Of a stretch of DNA of 49,942 nucleotides, positions 10,780 through 18,726 are shown in pieces. The stretch spans positions 1-49,942 of the forward strand of contig PNAM01000015.1 of the NCBI GenBank assembly GCA_003170275.1, written 5' to 3'. Every line of letters starts with the position of its first letter. The first letter of the stretch is position 1. The position numbers and the translations under genes are program-made. The stretch is from Myxococcales bacterium (GTDB lineage Bacteria > Myxococcota_A > Polyangia > Palsa-1104). Below the pieces are notes generated by a model. That model had not been told where the DNA came from. It saw only the letters and a list, made by a program, of their open reading frames with translations, and made no database searches.

Positions 10780-13121
10780 CAGTTGCTACCCTCGGGTGCT
10801 GACAATTGCGGGACTTCGACCGGCGGCGCGATCACCTTCGCCACGCGATCCTTGCCGGTCCAGATGACGCGGCCCTTGGTGGCGCGTCCGGCGCGGTGCT
10901 TCTTGAGCGCCTTGATGGTCTCCTGCTTGCCCTTCTCGCTCTCGACGACCAGATCGTCGTCGACGCTGAAGCCGACCACGCGATCGTCGTCGGCGGCGAG
11001 CTTGACCACTGTCACGCCGCGCCCCGGATTGGCGAGCACGTTGACGTCCTCGAGATCGATCACCAGCTGGTGCGCGTGGAAGGTCGCCAGGGCGAGCGTG
11101 CCGTTCGCCGGCGCCGGCTTGACGCCCACGATCTCGTCGCCCTCGGCCACGCGCGCGAACCGGCGCCCGGCGCGCGTCGAGACCTCGAGGTGCGGTGCGA
11201 GCTGGAAGCGCAGGCCGTAGCCGTTCTTCGACACCGCGACCAGGTGCTCGTCCTTGGTGCGCACGCGCGGATCGAGCGACTGCGCCGCGACCACGCGCTC
11301 GCCGTCCTTGAACTTGAACAGCTTCTGCACCGGATCCCCGTACCCGGTCGACGGCGGAATGTCGACGATGCGCGCCACGTAGGCCGAGCCGAAGTTGGTG
11401 AAGAACGCGACGTTGTTCTTGGTGTTGCCCGCCAGCACCGCGACCACTTCGTCGCCTTCGCGGGTGCGCGTGGTGGTCAGATCCTTGATCTCTCGCGCGC
11501 GCTTGACCCAGCCGTCGCGCGTCAGCACCACGTTGGCGTCCTCGTCGGCGATGTAGGCGTCGGGATCGAACTCAGGCTCGTCGGCCGAGACGCTCACCTT
11601 GGTCCTGCGCTTGTCGCCGTATTCCTTGACCAGCTCCTGCAGCTCGAACTTGACCACGCCCCAGCGACGCACCTCGCTCTTGAGCAGGCCCTCGAGGCGC
11701 TTGGCCTCCTTGCGCTTCTCGGTCAGCTCTTCCTGGATCAGCAAGATCTCGAGCCGCGCCAGGCGGTACAGCTTGAGCTCGAGGATCGCTTCGACTTGAT
11801 CCTCGTCGAGCCCGAAGCGTTTCATCAGCTTCTCGGCGGCGTCCTTCTTGCCCTCGGACTTGCGGATGATGCGCAGGACCTCGTCGAGCGCGTCGTAGAC
11901 CTTGGCGTAGCCTTCGAGGATGTGGATGCGCCGCTCGAGCTCTTCGAGCTCGAACTGAAAGCGGCGCGTGACCACCAGGAAGCGGAAGTCGAGGAAGTGC
12001 TGCAGGCAGCCCTTGAGGTTGAGCCGCTCGGGCCGCCCGACCTCGGGGTTGTCGGTGGGCACCAGGCAGGTCAGGTTGACCTGCACGTTGGTCTGCAGCG
12101 CGGTGTTCTTGTAGAGGTACGCCATGATCAAGGCAGGATCGGCTTCCTTCTTGATCTCGATCTCGATGCGCACGTCGGTGGTGGACTGGTCGAGCACGTC
12201 GACCATCTGCACAAGCTTGCGATCGCGGATGAGCTCGCCGATCTTCTCGACGATCGACTGCTTGGTCGGCCCGTACGGGATCGACGTGACCACGATCATC
12301 TGCGTCTGCTTGCGGCCCGGCGAATCCTCGAGCTCGTACTCGCCGCGCAGCTTGAGCGACCCCGAGCCCGACTCGTAGATCTCCTTGAGGTCCTTCTTCG
12401 ACGCGAGGACCTGCCCGCCGGTCGGAAAATCCGGGCCCTTGATGTACTTGAGCAGGTCCTTCGATTCGAGCGCGGGATCGTCGACCAGCGCGATGCACGC
12501 CTCGACGACCTCGCCCAGGTTGTGCGGCGGGATCGAGGTGGCCATGCCGACCGCGATGCCCTGCGTGCCGTTGACCAGGAGGTTCGGCACGCGCGACGGC
12601 AGCATCACCGGCTCGCTCTTGGTGCCGTCGTAGCTCGGGCGCCAATCGACGGTCTTCTTCTTGAGCTCGTCGATCAGCTCGATGGCGATCTTCTGCAGCC
12701 GGCACTCGGTGTAGCGGTAGGCCGCCGCCGAGTCGCCGTCGATCGAGCCGAAGTTGCCGTGCCCGTCGACCAGCGGATAGCGCAGCGAGAAGTCCTGCGC
12801 CATGCGCACCAGCGCGTCGTAAATAGCCGAGTCGCCGTGCGGGTGATAGTTACCCATCACGTCGCCCACCACCTTGGCGCACTTGCGATAGCGCGCGTCG
12901 GGCGTGAGGTGCAGATCCGAGAACATGGTGTACAAGATGCGGCGCTGCACCGGCTTGAGCCCGTCACGCACGTCGGGCAGCGCGCGCGCGGTGATCACCG
13001 ACAGCGCGTAGTTCAGGTATCGGCGCTGGGTTTCTTCGGAGAGTGAGATGGAGGGGATGTCGTTCATGTCGCCAGGTGGTGGCGGCCGCGAGCCGAATAG
13101 TGAGAGCTGGTCGGAAGCCAC
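10779..13121 (-). CDS. parC: DNA topoisomerase IV subunit A
   Basis: DNA-cleaving subunit (780 aa). The N-terminal winged-helix/tower region shows [38 protein letters not shown] (quinolone-resistance region with Ser98) and AYRYTEC with the catalytic Tyr at about residue 137; later [10 protein letters not shown] and the coiled-coil region before a beta-pinwheel C-terminal domain. No GyrA box (QRRGGKG) is present, the reason for calling ParC. GTG at 13121 opens the frame; ATG at 13067 would remove 18 residues and still leave the family N-terminus, so the start is uncertain. Confidence 0.93.
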
Positions 13122-13190
13122 TATGGATTGCGGCTCAAAATAGAGGGTGAACCCGCGAGGGTCAAGTGTGCTGTCGCAGAAGGCTGGCTG

Positions 13191-13613
13191 CTACTTGATG
13201 CAGTACATCGTCTGGTCGACGATGATGCCGCCGATCTGGTGCAACGGTCCGAAGGCGCAGGTGCCCATGCCCATGCAGTCGGCCGTGGTGGTGCAGATGC
13301 GGGTGCAGTAGAACGTGGTCGCGTCGAAGCTGATGCAGGTTCCGTACGGCTGGTTGTGCGAATCGTTGAACGGCGCGCATGCGTCGGCGCAGGTCGCGGT
13401 CGCCAGCTGAGTCTGCCCGGTGGCGCAGCTACACGTGCTGCCGCACGGCTTGCCCAGCGGTGACGTGCCCGGCGTCGAGCTCGACTCGCTGGCCGCTTCG
13501 ATGCATCCGCTGCTGCTCGAGTCCGGTCCATTCCCGGTCCCGCAACCGAATACGCCGAACCCCACGATCCCCACGATCGATGTCGCGATCCACCACCGCT
13601 TGAGCTCGTTCAT
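13191..13613 (-). CDS. Cys-rich lipoprotein
   Basis: Exported lipoprotein of 140 aa. After a charged start (MNELKRWW) and a hydrophobic stretch, the lipobox VFGC gives a lipidated Cys at about residue 24. The mature part is Ser/Gly-rich, then carries many Cys residues in short spacings (CGSTCSC, CADAC, CTRICTTTADCMGMGTC), suggesting a disulfide-bonded extracellular domain, a style common in myxobacterial surface proteins. GGAGGGG lies seven bases before ATG 13613, which decides the start over GTG 13619. Function unknown. Confidence 0.8.
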   Translation of the reverse strand: MNELKRWWIATSIVGIVGFGVFGCGTGNGPDSSSSGCIEAASESSSTPGTSPLGKPCGSTCSCATGQTQLATATCADACAPFNDSHNQPYGTCISFDATTFYCTRICTTTADCMGMGTCAFGPLHQIGGIIVDQTMYCIK

Positions 13614-13673
13614 GATCACCCCTCCGGTCGCTCGATGATCCGTCCCGCTCGAAGCGAGGTCAAGGAAAGCGGG

Positions 13674-14417
13674 CTAGACGTTCGGGACGGGCTTCTTGTG
13701 TTTCTTGACGTGCGGGCGGCCCATGTCGTTCGAGCCGGGCGGGCTGTAGTCGGTCCAGCGGTACGAGGGCTCGGGGCGGATGTCGACGTGGATGAAGCCG
13801 GCGCGCGGGTAGATGCCGATGCCCATGCCGCCGGTGTCGAGCGAGGTGACGAACTTGTGCAGCACGTTGTCGGAGATCCCCGGGATGCGGATGTCCGAGG
13901 CCGAGCCGTGGAAGTGGAACGACGAGGTGCGCTGCTGGTTGCGGAAGCCGGAGACCAGCTCGATGCGCTTGCCGAAGTGATCGTAGATCCGCGAGAGCAT
14001 CTCGAACAGCTTGGGCTCGATCGATTTCTCGGTATCGGTGCGCTTGCAGCGCCACAGGTGGTTCAGCTTGTCGACCGCGTCGTCGTCGAGCGAGCCGTCC
14101 TCATTATATAAGTCGACCTCGAGGTTCTCCCGGAAGTTGACCGCGTACAGCTCGATGTGGCCCGACGGCTTGTCGAGCGGGCTCTCGCGCAGCTCGCCCT
14201 CGGAAGCCAGGCGGCCGGAGAACGCAGGCCCGCGCGCGTGCTTCTTCTTGGACTTTTTCGCCGGTGCCGGCGCGCCCTTGAGCGCGTGCTCGGGTTCCTC
14301 GCCCACCGACGGTGCGTCCGCCCACGCCGGGGTGGTGAAGGCCAAACCGAGAATCATCAACCAGGTGGTTCGCAATGGCCCCTGCCTCCGTCGAGAGTTG
14401 CTGGTTGCCAGGCTCAT
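13674..14417 (-). CDS. DUF882/YcbK-type peptidoglycan peptidase (M15-like)
   Basis: Predicted secreted murein peptidase (247 aa). N-terminal signal region (LRTTWLMILGLAFTTPAWA), a Lys/Pro-rich linker with KKSKKKHARG, then the metallopeptidase fold: a SGFRNQQRTSSFHFHGSASD block with the first zinc ligands (H and D) and FIHVDIRP carrying the third His. The fold is that of the DUF882 / M15 D,D- or L,D-carboxypeptidases that cut peptide stems. A short basic tail (HVKKHKKP) ends the protein. The ATG at 14417 gives a sensible signal peptide; the frame is open another 34 codons upstream. Confidence 0.87.
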   Translation of the reverse strand: MSLATSNSRRRQGPLRTTWLMILGLAFTTPAWADAPSVGEEPEHALKGAPAPAKKSKKKHARGPAFSGRLASEGELRESPLDKPSGHIELYAVNFRENLEVDLYNEDGSLDDDAVDKLNHLWRCKRTDTEKSIEPKLFEMLSRIYDHFGKRIELVSGFRNQQRTSSFHFHGSASDIRIPGISDNVLHKFVTSLDTGGMGIGIYPRAGFIHVDIRPEPSYRWTDYSPPGSNDMGRPHVKKHKKPVPNV

Positions 14418-14566
14418 ACCGCCCGTCGGATCCGGCCAGATCGTCGGGGCGTGAGACTTACATGTACGACAAATACTTGTTTCGTCTCCTAGGGTTAGGC
14501 GAGTTCCAAGGCACAGCAAACTGAACGTAGCCGTTTCCGGAACGAGTCGTCAAGGGAAAAGGCTGA
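14418..14566 (-). promoter_or_regulatory. intergenic region with possible promoter for 13674 gene
   Basis: 149 bases without a gene. On the minus strand TTGACG (14553-14548) is followed 18 bases later by TACGTT (14529-14524), a plausible but weak sigma-70 promoter giving a leader of about 100 bases. An AGGAG is present within the leader without a matching start. Nothing else is seen. Confidence 0.3.
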
Positions 14567-14992
14567 CTACTTCGGAGGAAGGTGGACCAGCTCGACACCC
14601 AACTTGGACGCCACTTCGAAGATCCGGTTGTCCCGATAGAACTCGCCGTAGACGATGCGCCGGATGCCGGCGTTGGTGATCATCTTGAAACAGCTCCAGC
14701 ACGGCGAGGCGGTGACGTAGACGGTCGCTTCGTCGATCGCCACGCCGTTCTTGGCCGCCTGCAAGACCGCGTTGGTCTCGGCGTGGATGGTCGCCACGCA
14801 GTGGTTGTCCTCCATCATGTGGCCCACCTCGGAGCAGTGAGGCATGCCGCGAATGGAACCGTTGTAGCCGGTCGACAGGATGGTCTTGTCGCGCACGATC
14901 GCCGAGCCGACGAACTTGCGGTCGCAGGTCGATCGCGAGGCGACCACGCGGGCGATGGCCATGAAGTACTCGTCCCAGGATGCTCTTTCCAT
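14567..14992 (-). CDS. dCMP deaminase (ComEB-like)
   Basis: Zinc enzyme (141 aa) deaminating dCMP to dUMP for dTTP supply. Cytidine-deaminase-fold motifs: TIHAETNAVLQAA (HAE: zinc ligand and proton shuttle) and ASPCWSCFKMI (PCxxC zinc ligands). NGSIRGMPHC is the typical phosphate/ligand loop of dCMP deaminases. The start ATG 14992 is preceded by TATGAT at six bases, a leaderless arrangement. The start codon is only 22 bases from that of the divergent zinc-ribbon gene. Confidence 0.93.
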   Translation of the reverse strand: MERASWDEYFMAIARVVASRSTCDRKFVGSAIVRDKTILSTGYNGSIRGMPHCSEVGHMMEDNHCVATIHAETNAVLQAAKNGVAIDEATVYVTASPCWSCFKMITNAGIRRIVYGEFYRDNRIFEVASKLGVELVHLPPK

Positions 14993-14998
14993 GGCGGC

Positions 14999-15004
14999 AT
15001 CATA
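14999..15004 (-). promoter_or_regulatory. -10 box, leaderless dCMP deaminase
   Basis: TATGAT (5 of 6) on the minus strand, six bases (GCCGCC), then ATG (14992). It overlaps by two bases the -10 box of the opposite gene at 15003-15008. Confidence 0.7.
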
Positions 15005-15008
15005 CAAT
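15003..15008 (+). promoter_or_regulatory. -10 box, leaderless zinc-ribbon gene
   Basis: TACAAT (5 of 6), six bases (CAGGCG), then ATG (15015). It is interlocked with the leftward -10 box at 14999-15004; polymerases cannot occupy both at once. Confidence 0.7.
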
Positions 15009-15014
15009 CAGGCG

Positions 15015-15746
15015 ATGGACGCGGGAATGCTCGAATGCCCGAACTGTGGGGCGGCGGCGCGCGTGGACCAGCTGAGCTGCACGCACTGCCGGGTGCAGCT
15101 GCAGACGATCGCCTGCCCGACCTGCTTCGGGATGGTCTTCTCGGGGGCGCAACATTGCTCGCATTGCGGGGCGCGCGCGTTTCACGGGCGCACCACCGCG
15201 GAGATGCCGGCCGCCGATGGCGGGCAGTCGTGCCCACGCTGCCGGGCGACGCTCGCAGTGACGGCCATCGGCGACGCGTTCCTGGAGGAGTGCGGCGGTT
15301 GCGGCGGGCTGTGGGTGGACGCCGAGTCGTTCAAGAAGATCTGCACGCGGCGCGAGAAATCGGCGGCCTACGTGGGGCTGGGCTCGCCGCTGCCGGCGCC
15401 GGGCCACGCAGCCACGCTCGAGCAGGTGAAGTACCTGCCCTGCCCGACCTGTTCGAAGATGATGAATCGCTTGAACTTTGCACGCCATTCAGGCGTCATT
15501 GTTGATGTTTGCAAGAATCACGGAACCTGGTTCGACAAGGACGAGCTGCGCCAGATCGTGGAGTTCATTCAGGGCGGCGGGCTCGAGGCGGCGCACGAAA
15601 AAGATCTCGAGAAGATCCGCAGCGACGTGGCGCGGATCAAGTCGGGGCACAACGACGCGCAGCCGGTGGTCTTCCCCGAAGACGGGCACCGGCACGAGTC
15701 GGTGCTGGAAGCGGCGGGCGGCCTGTTGGCGTGGTTCTTGAGCTAG
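15015..15746 (+). CDS. multi-zinc-ribbon protein (zf-TFIIB type)
   Basis: Cytoplasmic protein of 243 aa containing four to five Cys pairs: CPNC..CTHC (residues about 7-25), CPTC..CSHC, CPRC..CGGCGGLWVD and CPTC..CKNHGTWFD. The last two match the zf-TFIIB pattern (C-x2-C, about 19-20 residues, C-x2-C/H-G-x-W-x-D), which is frequent in uncharacterised bacterial proteins. DNA, RNA or protein binding is possible; no catalytic motif. ATG 15015 is supported by the leaderless -10 box. Stop codon shared within CTAG with the convergent gene. Confidence 0.85.
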   Translation: MDAGMLECPNCGAAARVDQLSCTHCRVQLQTIACPTCFGMVFSGAQHCSHCGARAFHGRTTAEMPAADGGQSCPRCRATLAVTAIGDAFLEECGGCGGLWVDAESFKKICTRREKSAAYVGLGSPLPAPGHAATLEQVKYLPCPTCSKMMNRLNFARHSGVIVDVCKNHGTWFDKDELRQIVEFIQGGGLEAAHEKDLEKIRSDVARIKSGHNDAQPVVFPEDGHRHESVLEAAGGLLAWFLS

Positions 15747-16336
15747 CTCGACGGGCGCGGGTCGGCGGCGGCGATCATGCGCGGCGGTGGCGCGACCTGG
15801 CGCAGCACGCGGGCGATGTCGCCACGGCCCGTCACCTTGCGGCACAGGTTGTTCACCCGCGCCCCGGCGCGCGCCGCGTCCGCGAAGCACTGCACGCGCA
15901 GCCAATAGGCGCCGTGCACGCCGCGCTTGGCGTAGTGCACGCCGGAGTTGTAGTGGTTGAGCCGGCAGCGATCGTAGTCGCCGTGGCTGCGACAGGCGGC
16001 GCCATATTCCTTCATCTCGCGCGCGGCCTCCTGGAAGGCGATCCAGTAGGAGCGCAAGAGCTGACGGCAGGTGTAGCGCGTGATGGTGATGCGCGTCTGC
16101 GTGAGGCCGCAGTCCTTGCCGTCCGGGCCGCGCACGTTCTCGTTGAAGTCGGACTCGTTGCGGGCGATCGCGATCAGCTCGAACGGATCGACCCCGGCGC
16201 GCAGGCCGTGGTAGGTGGCCGCGAACGCGTAGCTGGTGGCGCGCGCCAGGCTGACCGGCTGACCGGGGGCCTGGATGGCGAAGATGCCCGCAGCCACACG
16301 AAGCACCAGGGCCATGAAAACGTGAATCGACAACAT
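15743..16336 (-). CDS. secreted lytic-transglycosylase-like protein
   Basis: Protein of 197 aa with an N-terminal hydrophobic export signal (MLSIHVFMALVLRVAAGIFA). The body has the lysozyme-like SLT pattern: AIARNESDF with the catalytic Glu, DCGLTQTRI in place of the usual GLMQ motif, and LNHYNSGVHYAKRG resembling the AYNAG motif. It likely cleaves glycan strands of peptidoglycan. Several Cys residues (K-D-CG, Y-TC, AACR, DRCR, VQCF, NLCR) suggest disulfides. GGAGG lies eight bases before ATG 16336, which fixes the start. Confidence 0.78.
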   Translation of the reverse strand: MLSIHVFMALVLRVAAGIFAIQAPGQPVSLARATSYAFAATYHGLRAGVDPFELIAIARNESDFNENVRGPDGKDCGLTQTRITITRYTCRQLLRSYWIAFQEAAREMKEYGAACRSHGDYDRCRLNHYNSGVHYAKRGVHGAYWLRVQCFADAARAGARVNNLCRKVTGRGDIARVLRQVAPPPRMIAAADPRPSS

Positions 16337-16387
16337 CCTTGCTTCCTCCAACCCGGTGCTCGTTGGCACCGTGCTGCTCACCTGTTC

Positions 16388-16428
16388 AAACGGCGTGCCT
16401 GCGGCGAGCAGGCCGCAGGCGGCCGTTT
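16388..16428. repeat. long GC-rich hairpin between divergent genes
   Basis: Inverted repeat with arms AAACGGC (16388-16394) / GCCGTTT (16422-16428) and GCCTGCGGC (16397-16405) / GCCGCAGGC (16412-16420), loop GAGCAG, small internal loop GT/G: 16 paired positions. It lies between the divergent transglycosylase and deacetylase-like genes. No T-run follows on either strand, so a normal terminator is not indicated; an operator, a cruciform or an RNA structure in the leftward leader is possible. Confidence 0.7.
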
Positions 16429-16496
16429 ACGCCTCTCGAGGAGAAAACCGGTTCCATTCCCGGGTAGCGGAAGGGGCGCGCGTGAACAACGCGGGC

Positions 16497-16502
16497 TATA
16501 CT
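16497..16502 (+). promoter_or_regulatory. -10 box, leaderless start of 16509 gene
   Basis: TATACT (5 of 6) followed by exactly six bases and GTG (16509). It decides the start of the secreted deacetylase-like protein in favour of the GTG that gives a compact signal peptide. Confidence 0.6.
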
Positions 16503-16508
16503 TCGGAA

Positions 16509-18317
16509 GTGCATCGTCGGTACGTGCTGCTCGCCGCCGCCTTGACGCTCCCGGGCCTGGCCCGGGCGGAGGCTCCACGCGCCACGCTGGTGGTGGTCGA
16601 GGACGCCAGCGGCAAGCCGCCGGTCAAGATGAGCCTGGAGCAGCGCGTGCCGTTCGTCTGGCGAGACGGTACAGCGGAGGCGATCAGCCTGGACGGCGCG
16701 CTCAAGGTCACGCTCAAGCGCGAGCGACCCGAGGGCTCGGCGGCCGACGTGCTCACGGTCAACGGCGTGTGGCTCAAGCGCGCGTGGGTGCACCTGGTCG
16801 GCGTGCAGTTGGGGTTCGACGGAGATCACGCGCAGGTGATCGGGCGCGATCTCGAGCCGGTGGCGGCGAAGGTCGCGTACCTCGAGCGGTTCGATCCCAA
16901 GTGGATCGCGATCTCGCGGCATGGCAAGCCGGTGGTCTCGGCGACCATCGACGACACCGTCGACGACGTGCTGCTCAAGAGCGGCGCGAGCAGCGTGGAG
17001 GTGCGCATCGACCTCGACGCTGCCGAGGCGCGGCCGTTCTTGCACGACGCGCACTGCACCACCAACTGGCACGCGCCCAACCAGCACCTGCAGATGCCGG
17101 CGCGGCTGCGCGTGGCCGAGGAGCGGGTGAGCGCGCGCGTGCAACTATGGGAAGACGCGCTGTCGCTGGTCAAGGCGCGCTATCCCGACGGGCGGCGCGC
17201 GGCGCTGGTGGTGACCGACCACGCCGATCAGTCGAGCCTGCACACGTTGGCGGCGCTCACCAAGGGGCTGCTCGCGCACCACCTCGAGATCACCAAGGCG
17301 CTGTTCGCGCACGGCGCGGACCGTCCGCAGCTCGAGGATCCCAAGGTCTCCAAGCTGGCCGACGAGCTCTCCGAGGCGGGCTCGGAGATCGTGCCCCACT
17401 CCGCCACGCCCCGGCCCGATTCGCGACAGGTGACGCAGGCGGCGCTGGAGCGCTTTGCGCGCTGGAAGACGCGCACCTGGATCGATCATCAGCCGGAGAC
17501 CAACTGCGAGGCGTTCGGCGATCAGGGGTTCCACGTCGGCGGCAAGTTCGGCATCGCCGACCTGCTCGAAGCGCACCAGTATCAATACGTGTGGGCGGAG
17601 GACGACGCGCCGCCGAACGAGTTCAACCTGCTGCGGCCGCAGCGCCTCGATCAGCGCGCACCGACGGTGTGGCCGATCGGGCGGCTCGATCTGGGCGGGC
17701 CCGACAGCCTGTGGATGTTCCGCACGGTGTGGGCGTTTCTCGAGGCCAAGCGCTTCTACGCGCTCTATTCGGGCGCGGCGCTCGATCGGCTGGAGCGCGA
17801 GCGCGGGCTGCACGTGGCGCACACCTATCTCGAGACCTATCACGCCAAGCGCACGCGCTTCGGCATGCGCAACCTGCTGGTGCCCGACGATCCCAAAGAA
17901 CAGCCGGGTGGCAAGGGGGCGGTGAAGCTGGACCCGCGCTTCGACGCGCTGCTCGGGCAGCTCGAGGAGCGGCAGGCGCGCGGCAGCCTGTGGGTGCCGA
18001 CGCTGGGCGCGCTCGGCGATCGGCTGCGCGCCACGGCCGAGGTGACCATCACGCTCTTGGCCGACGGCTCGGCGGTGCTGCACGCGCCGAAGGCGATGAC
18101 CGGCGCGACCTTCGTGGTGGGGCAGCCCAACCTCAAGGTGCTGATCGGCGGGCACGAGCCCAAGGGGCTGCGCGCCGAGGCCAAGAGCACCACGTTCTGG
18201 GACGATCTGCCGGCGGGCGACACCACGGTGACGCTGACCACGACCGACGGCGCGCCGCGGCCGTTCGCCTCCCCTGCCCCGCCCACACCGTTGGAACGCG
18301 CCTCGCGCGCGCCCTGA
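16509..18317 (+). CDS. secreted polysaccharide-deacetylase-like protein
   Basis: Exported protein (602 aa) with signal peptide MHRRYVLLAAALTLPGLARA. The N-terminal 200 residues resemble a beta domain; from about residue 205 a NodB-like barrel seems present: LVVTDHADQSS (the D-H-A-D could supply the catalytic Asp and metal ligands), GSEIVPHSATP (metal His) and TWIDHQPETNCEAFG. C-terminal residues look like a beta-sandwich. The likely role is sugar deacetylation or hydrolysis in the envelope or outside. GTG 16509 is chosen because of the TATACT box; GTG 16482, with AAGGGG before it, is the alternative. The assignment is by motif only. Confidence 0.65.
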   Translation: MHRRYVLLAAALTLPGLARAEAPRATLVVVEDASGKPPVKMSLEQRVPFVWRDGTAEAISLDGALKVTLKRERPEGSAADVLTVNGVWLKRAWVHLVGVQLGFDGDHAQVIGRDLEPVAAKVAYLERFDPKWIAISRHGKPVVSATIDDTVDDVLLKSGASSVEVRIDLDAAEARPFLHDAHCTTNWHAPNQHLQMPARLRVAEERVSARVQLWEDALSLVKARYPDGRRAALVVTDHADQSSLHTLAALTKGLLAHHLEITKALFAHGADRPQLEDPKVSKLADELSEAGSEIVPHSATPRPDSRQVTQAALERFARWKTRTWIDHQPETNCEAFGDQGFHVGGKFGIADLLEAHQYQYVWAEDDAPPNEFNLLRPQRLDQRAPTVWPIGRLDLGGPDSLWMFRTVWAFLEAKRFYALYSGAALDRLERERGLHVAHTYLETYHAKRTRFGMRNLLVPDDPKEQPGGKGAVKLDPRFDALLGQLEERQARGSLWVPTLGALGDRLRATAEVTITLLADGSAVLHAPKAMTGATFVVGQPNLKVLIGGHEPKGLRAEAKSTTFWDDLPAGDTTVTLTTTDGAPRPFASPAPPTPLERASRAP

Positions 18318-18326
18318 TCCGACCCT

Positions 18327-18533
18327 ATGTCCAACCCGGAAATCTGCCCGCTGAACATCGATCGCAAGGGACAGCGCATGCGCCGGCGCTTCGGGCTGGT
18401 GATACTGGCGGCGGCGGTGGCGATCGAGGCGGCGCTGTCGCTGGCCGGCGTGCGGCCCTGGTGGCACCTGGCGATCTTCGTGCCGGGGTTGCTGGCGGGC
18501 TACGGCCTGTTTCAGGCCTACGAGAAGACTTGA
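18327..18533 (+). CDS. small membrane protein, 68 aa
   Basis: Unrecognised. A short Cys-containing N-terminus (PEICPLNIDRKGQRMRRR) precedes two membrane segments at about residues 22-40 and 46-62. It starts nine bases after the deacetylase-like gene and its stop is directly followed by the GTG of another small membrane protein, so the three are probably cotranscribed. Confidence 0.6.
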   Translation: MSNPEICPLNIDRKGQRMRRRFGLVILAAAVAIEAALSLAGVRPWWHLAIFVPGLLAGYGLFQAYEKT

Positions 18534-18713
18534 GTGGCGCTCGCCAAGCGCGGTCTGCGCGAGATCGACGGCAAGCACGAAAAGATCGACGACCCGGCGG
18601 TGCTTCTGGAGATCGCCCGCCGTGCCACCCGCGTCCACCTCGAAGCGCTCGCGCTCGGCGTGGTGCTGGCGGCGCTGACGACGGGCGTGGCCTACCTGCG
18701 CGTTCGCTACTAG
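18534..18713 (+). CDS. small single-pass membrane protein, 59 aa
   Basis: Short gene opening with GTG immediately after the upstream TGA (TGAGTG) and ending at TAG 18711-18713. The product begins MALAKRGLREIDGKH, has an amphipathic charged half and one membrane helix (LEALALGVVLAALTTGVAYL) near the C-terminus. Tight coupling to the 68-aa membrane protein suggests the two act as a pair. No family recognised. Codon third positions are G/C-rich as in neighbours, which supports real coding. Confidence 0.6.
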   Translation: MALAKRGLREIDGKHEKIDDPAVLLEIARRATRVHLEALALGVVLAALTTGVAYLRVRY

Positions 18714-18726
18714 AATAGCCCTCCCG

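Noticed and set aside
15509..18718. 1069-codon plus-strand frame overlapping the secreted deacetylase-like gene
   Set aside because: Arg/Gly/Ala-rich shadow in another frame; the true frame has a signal peptide and sensible sequence.
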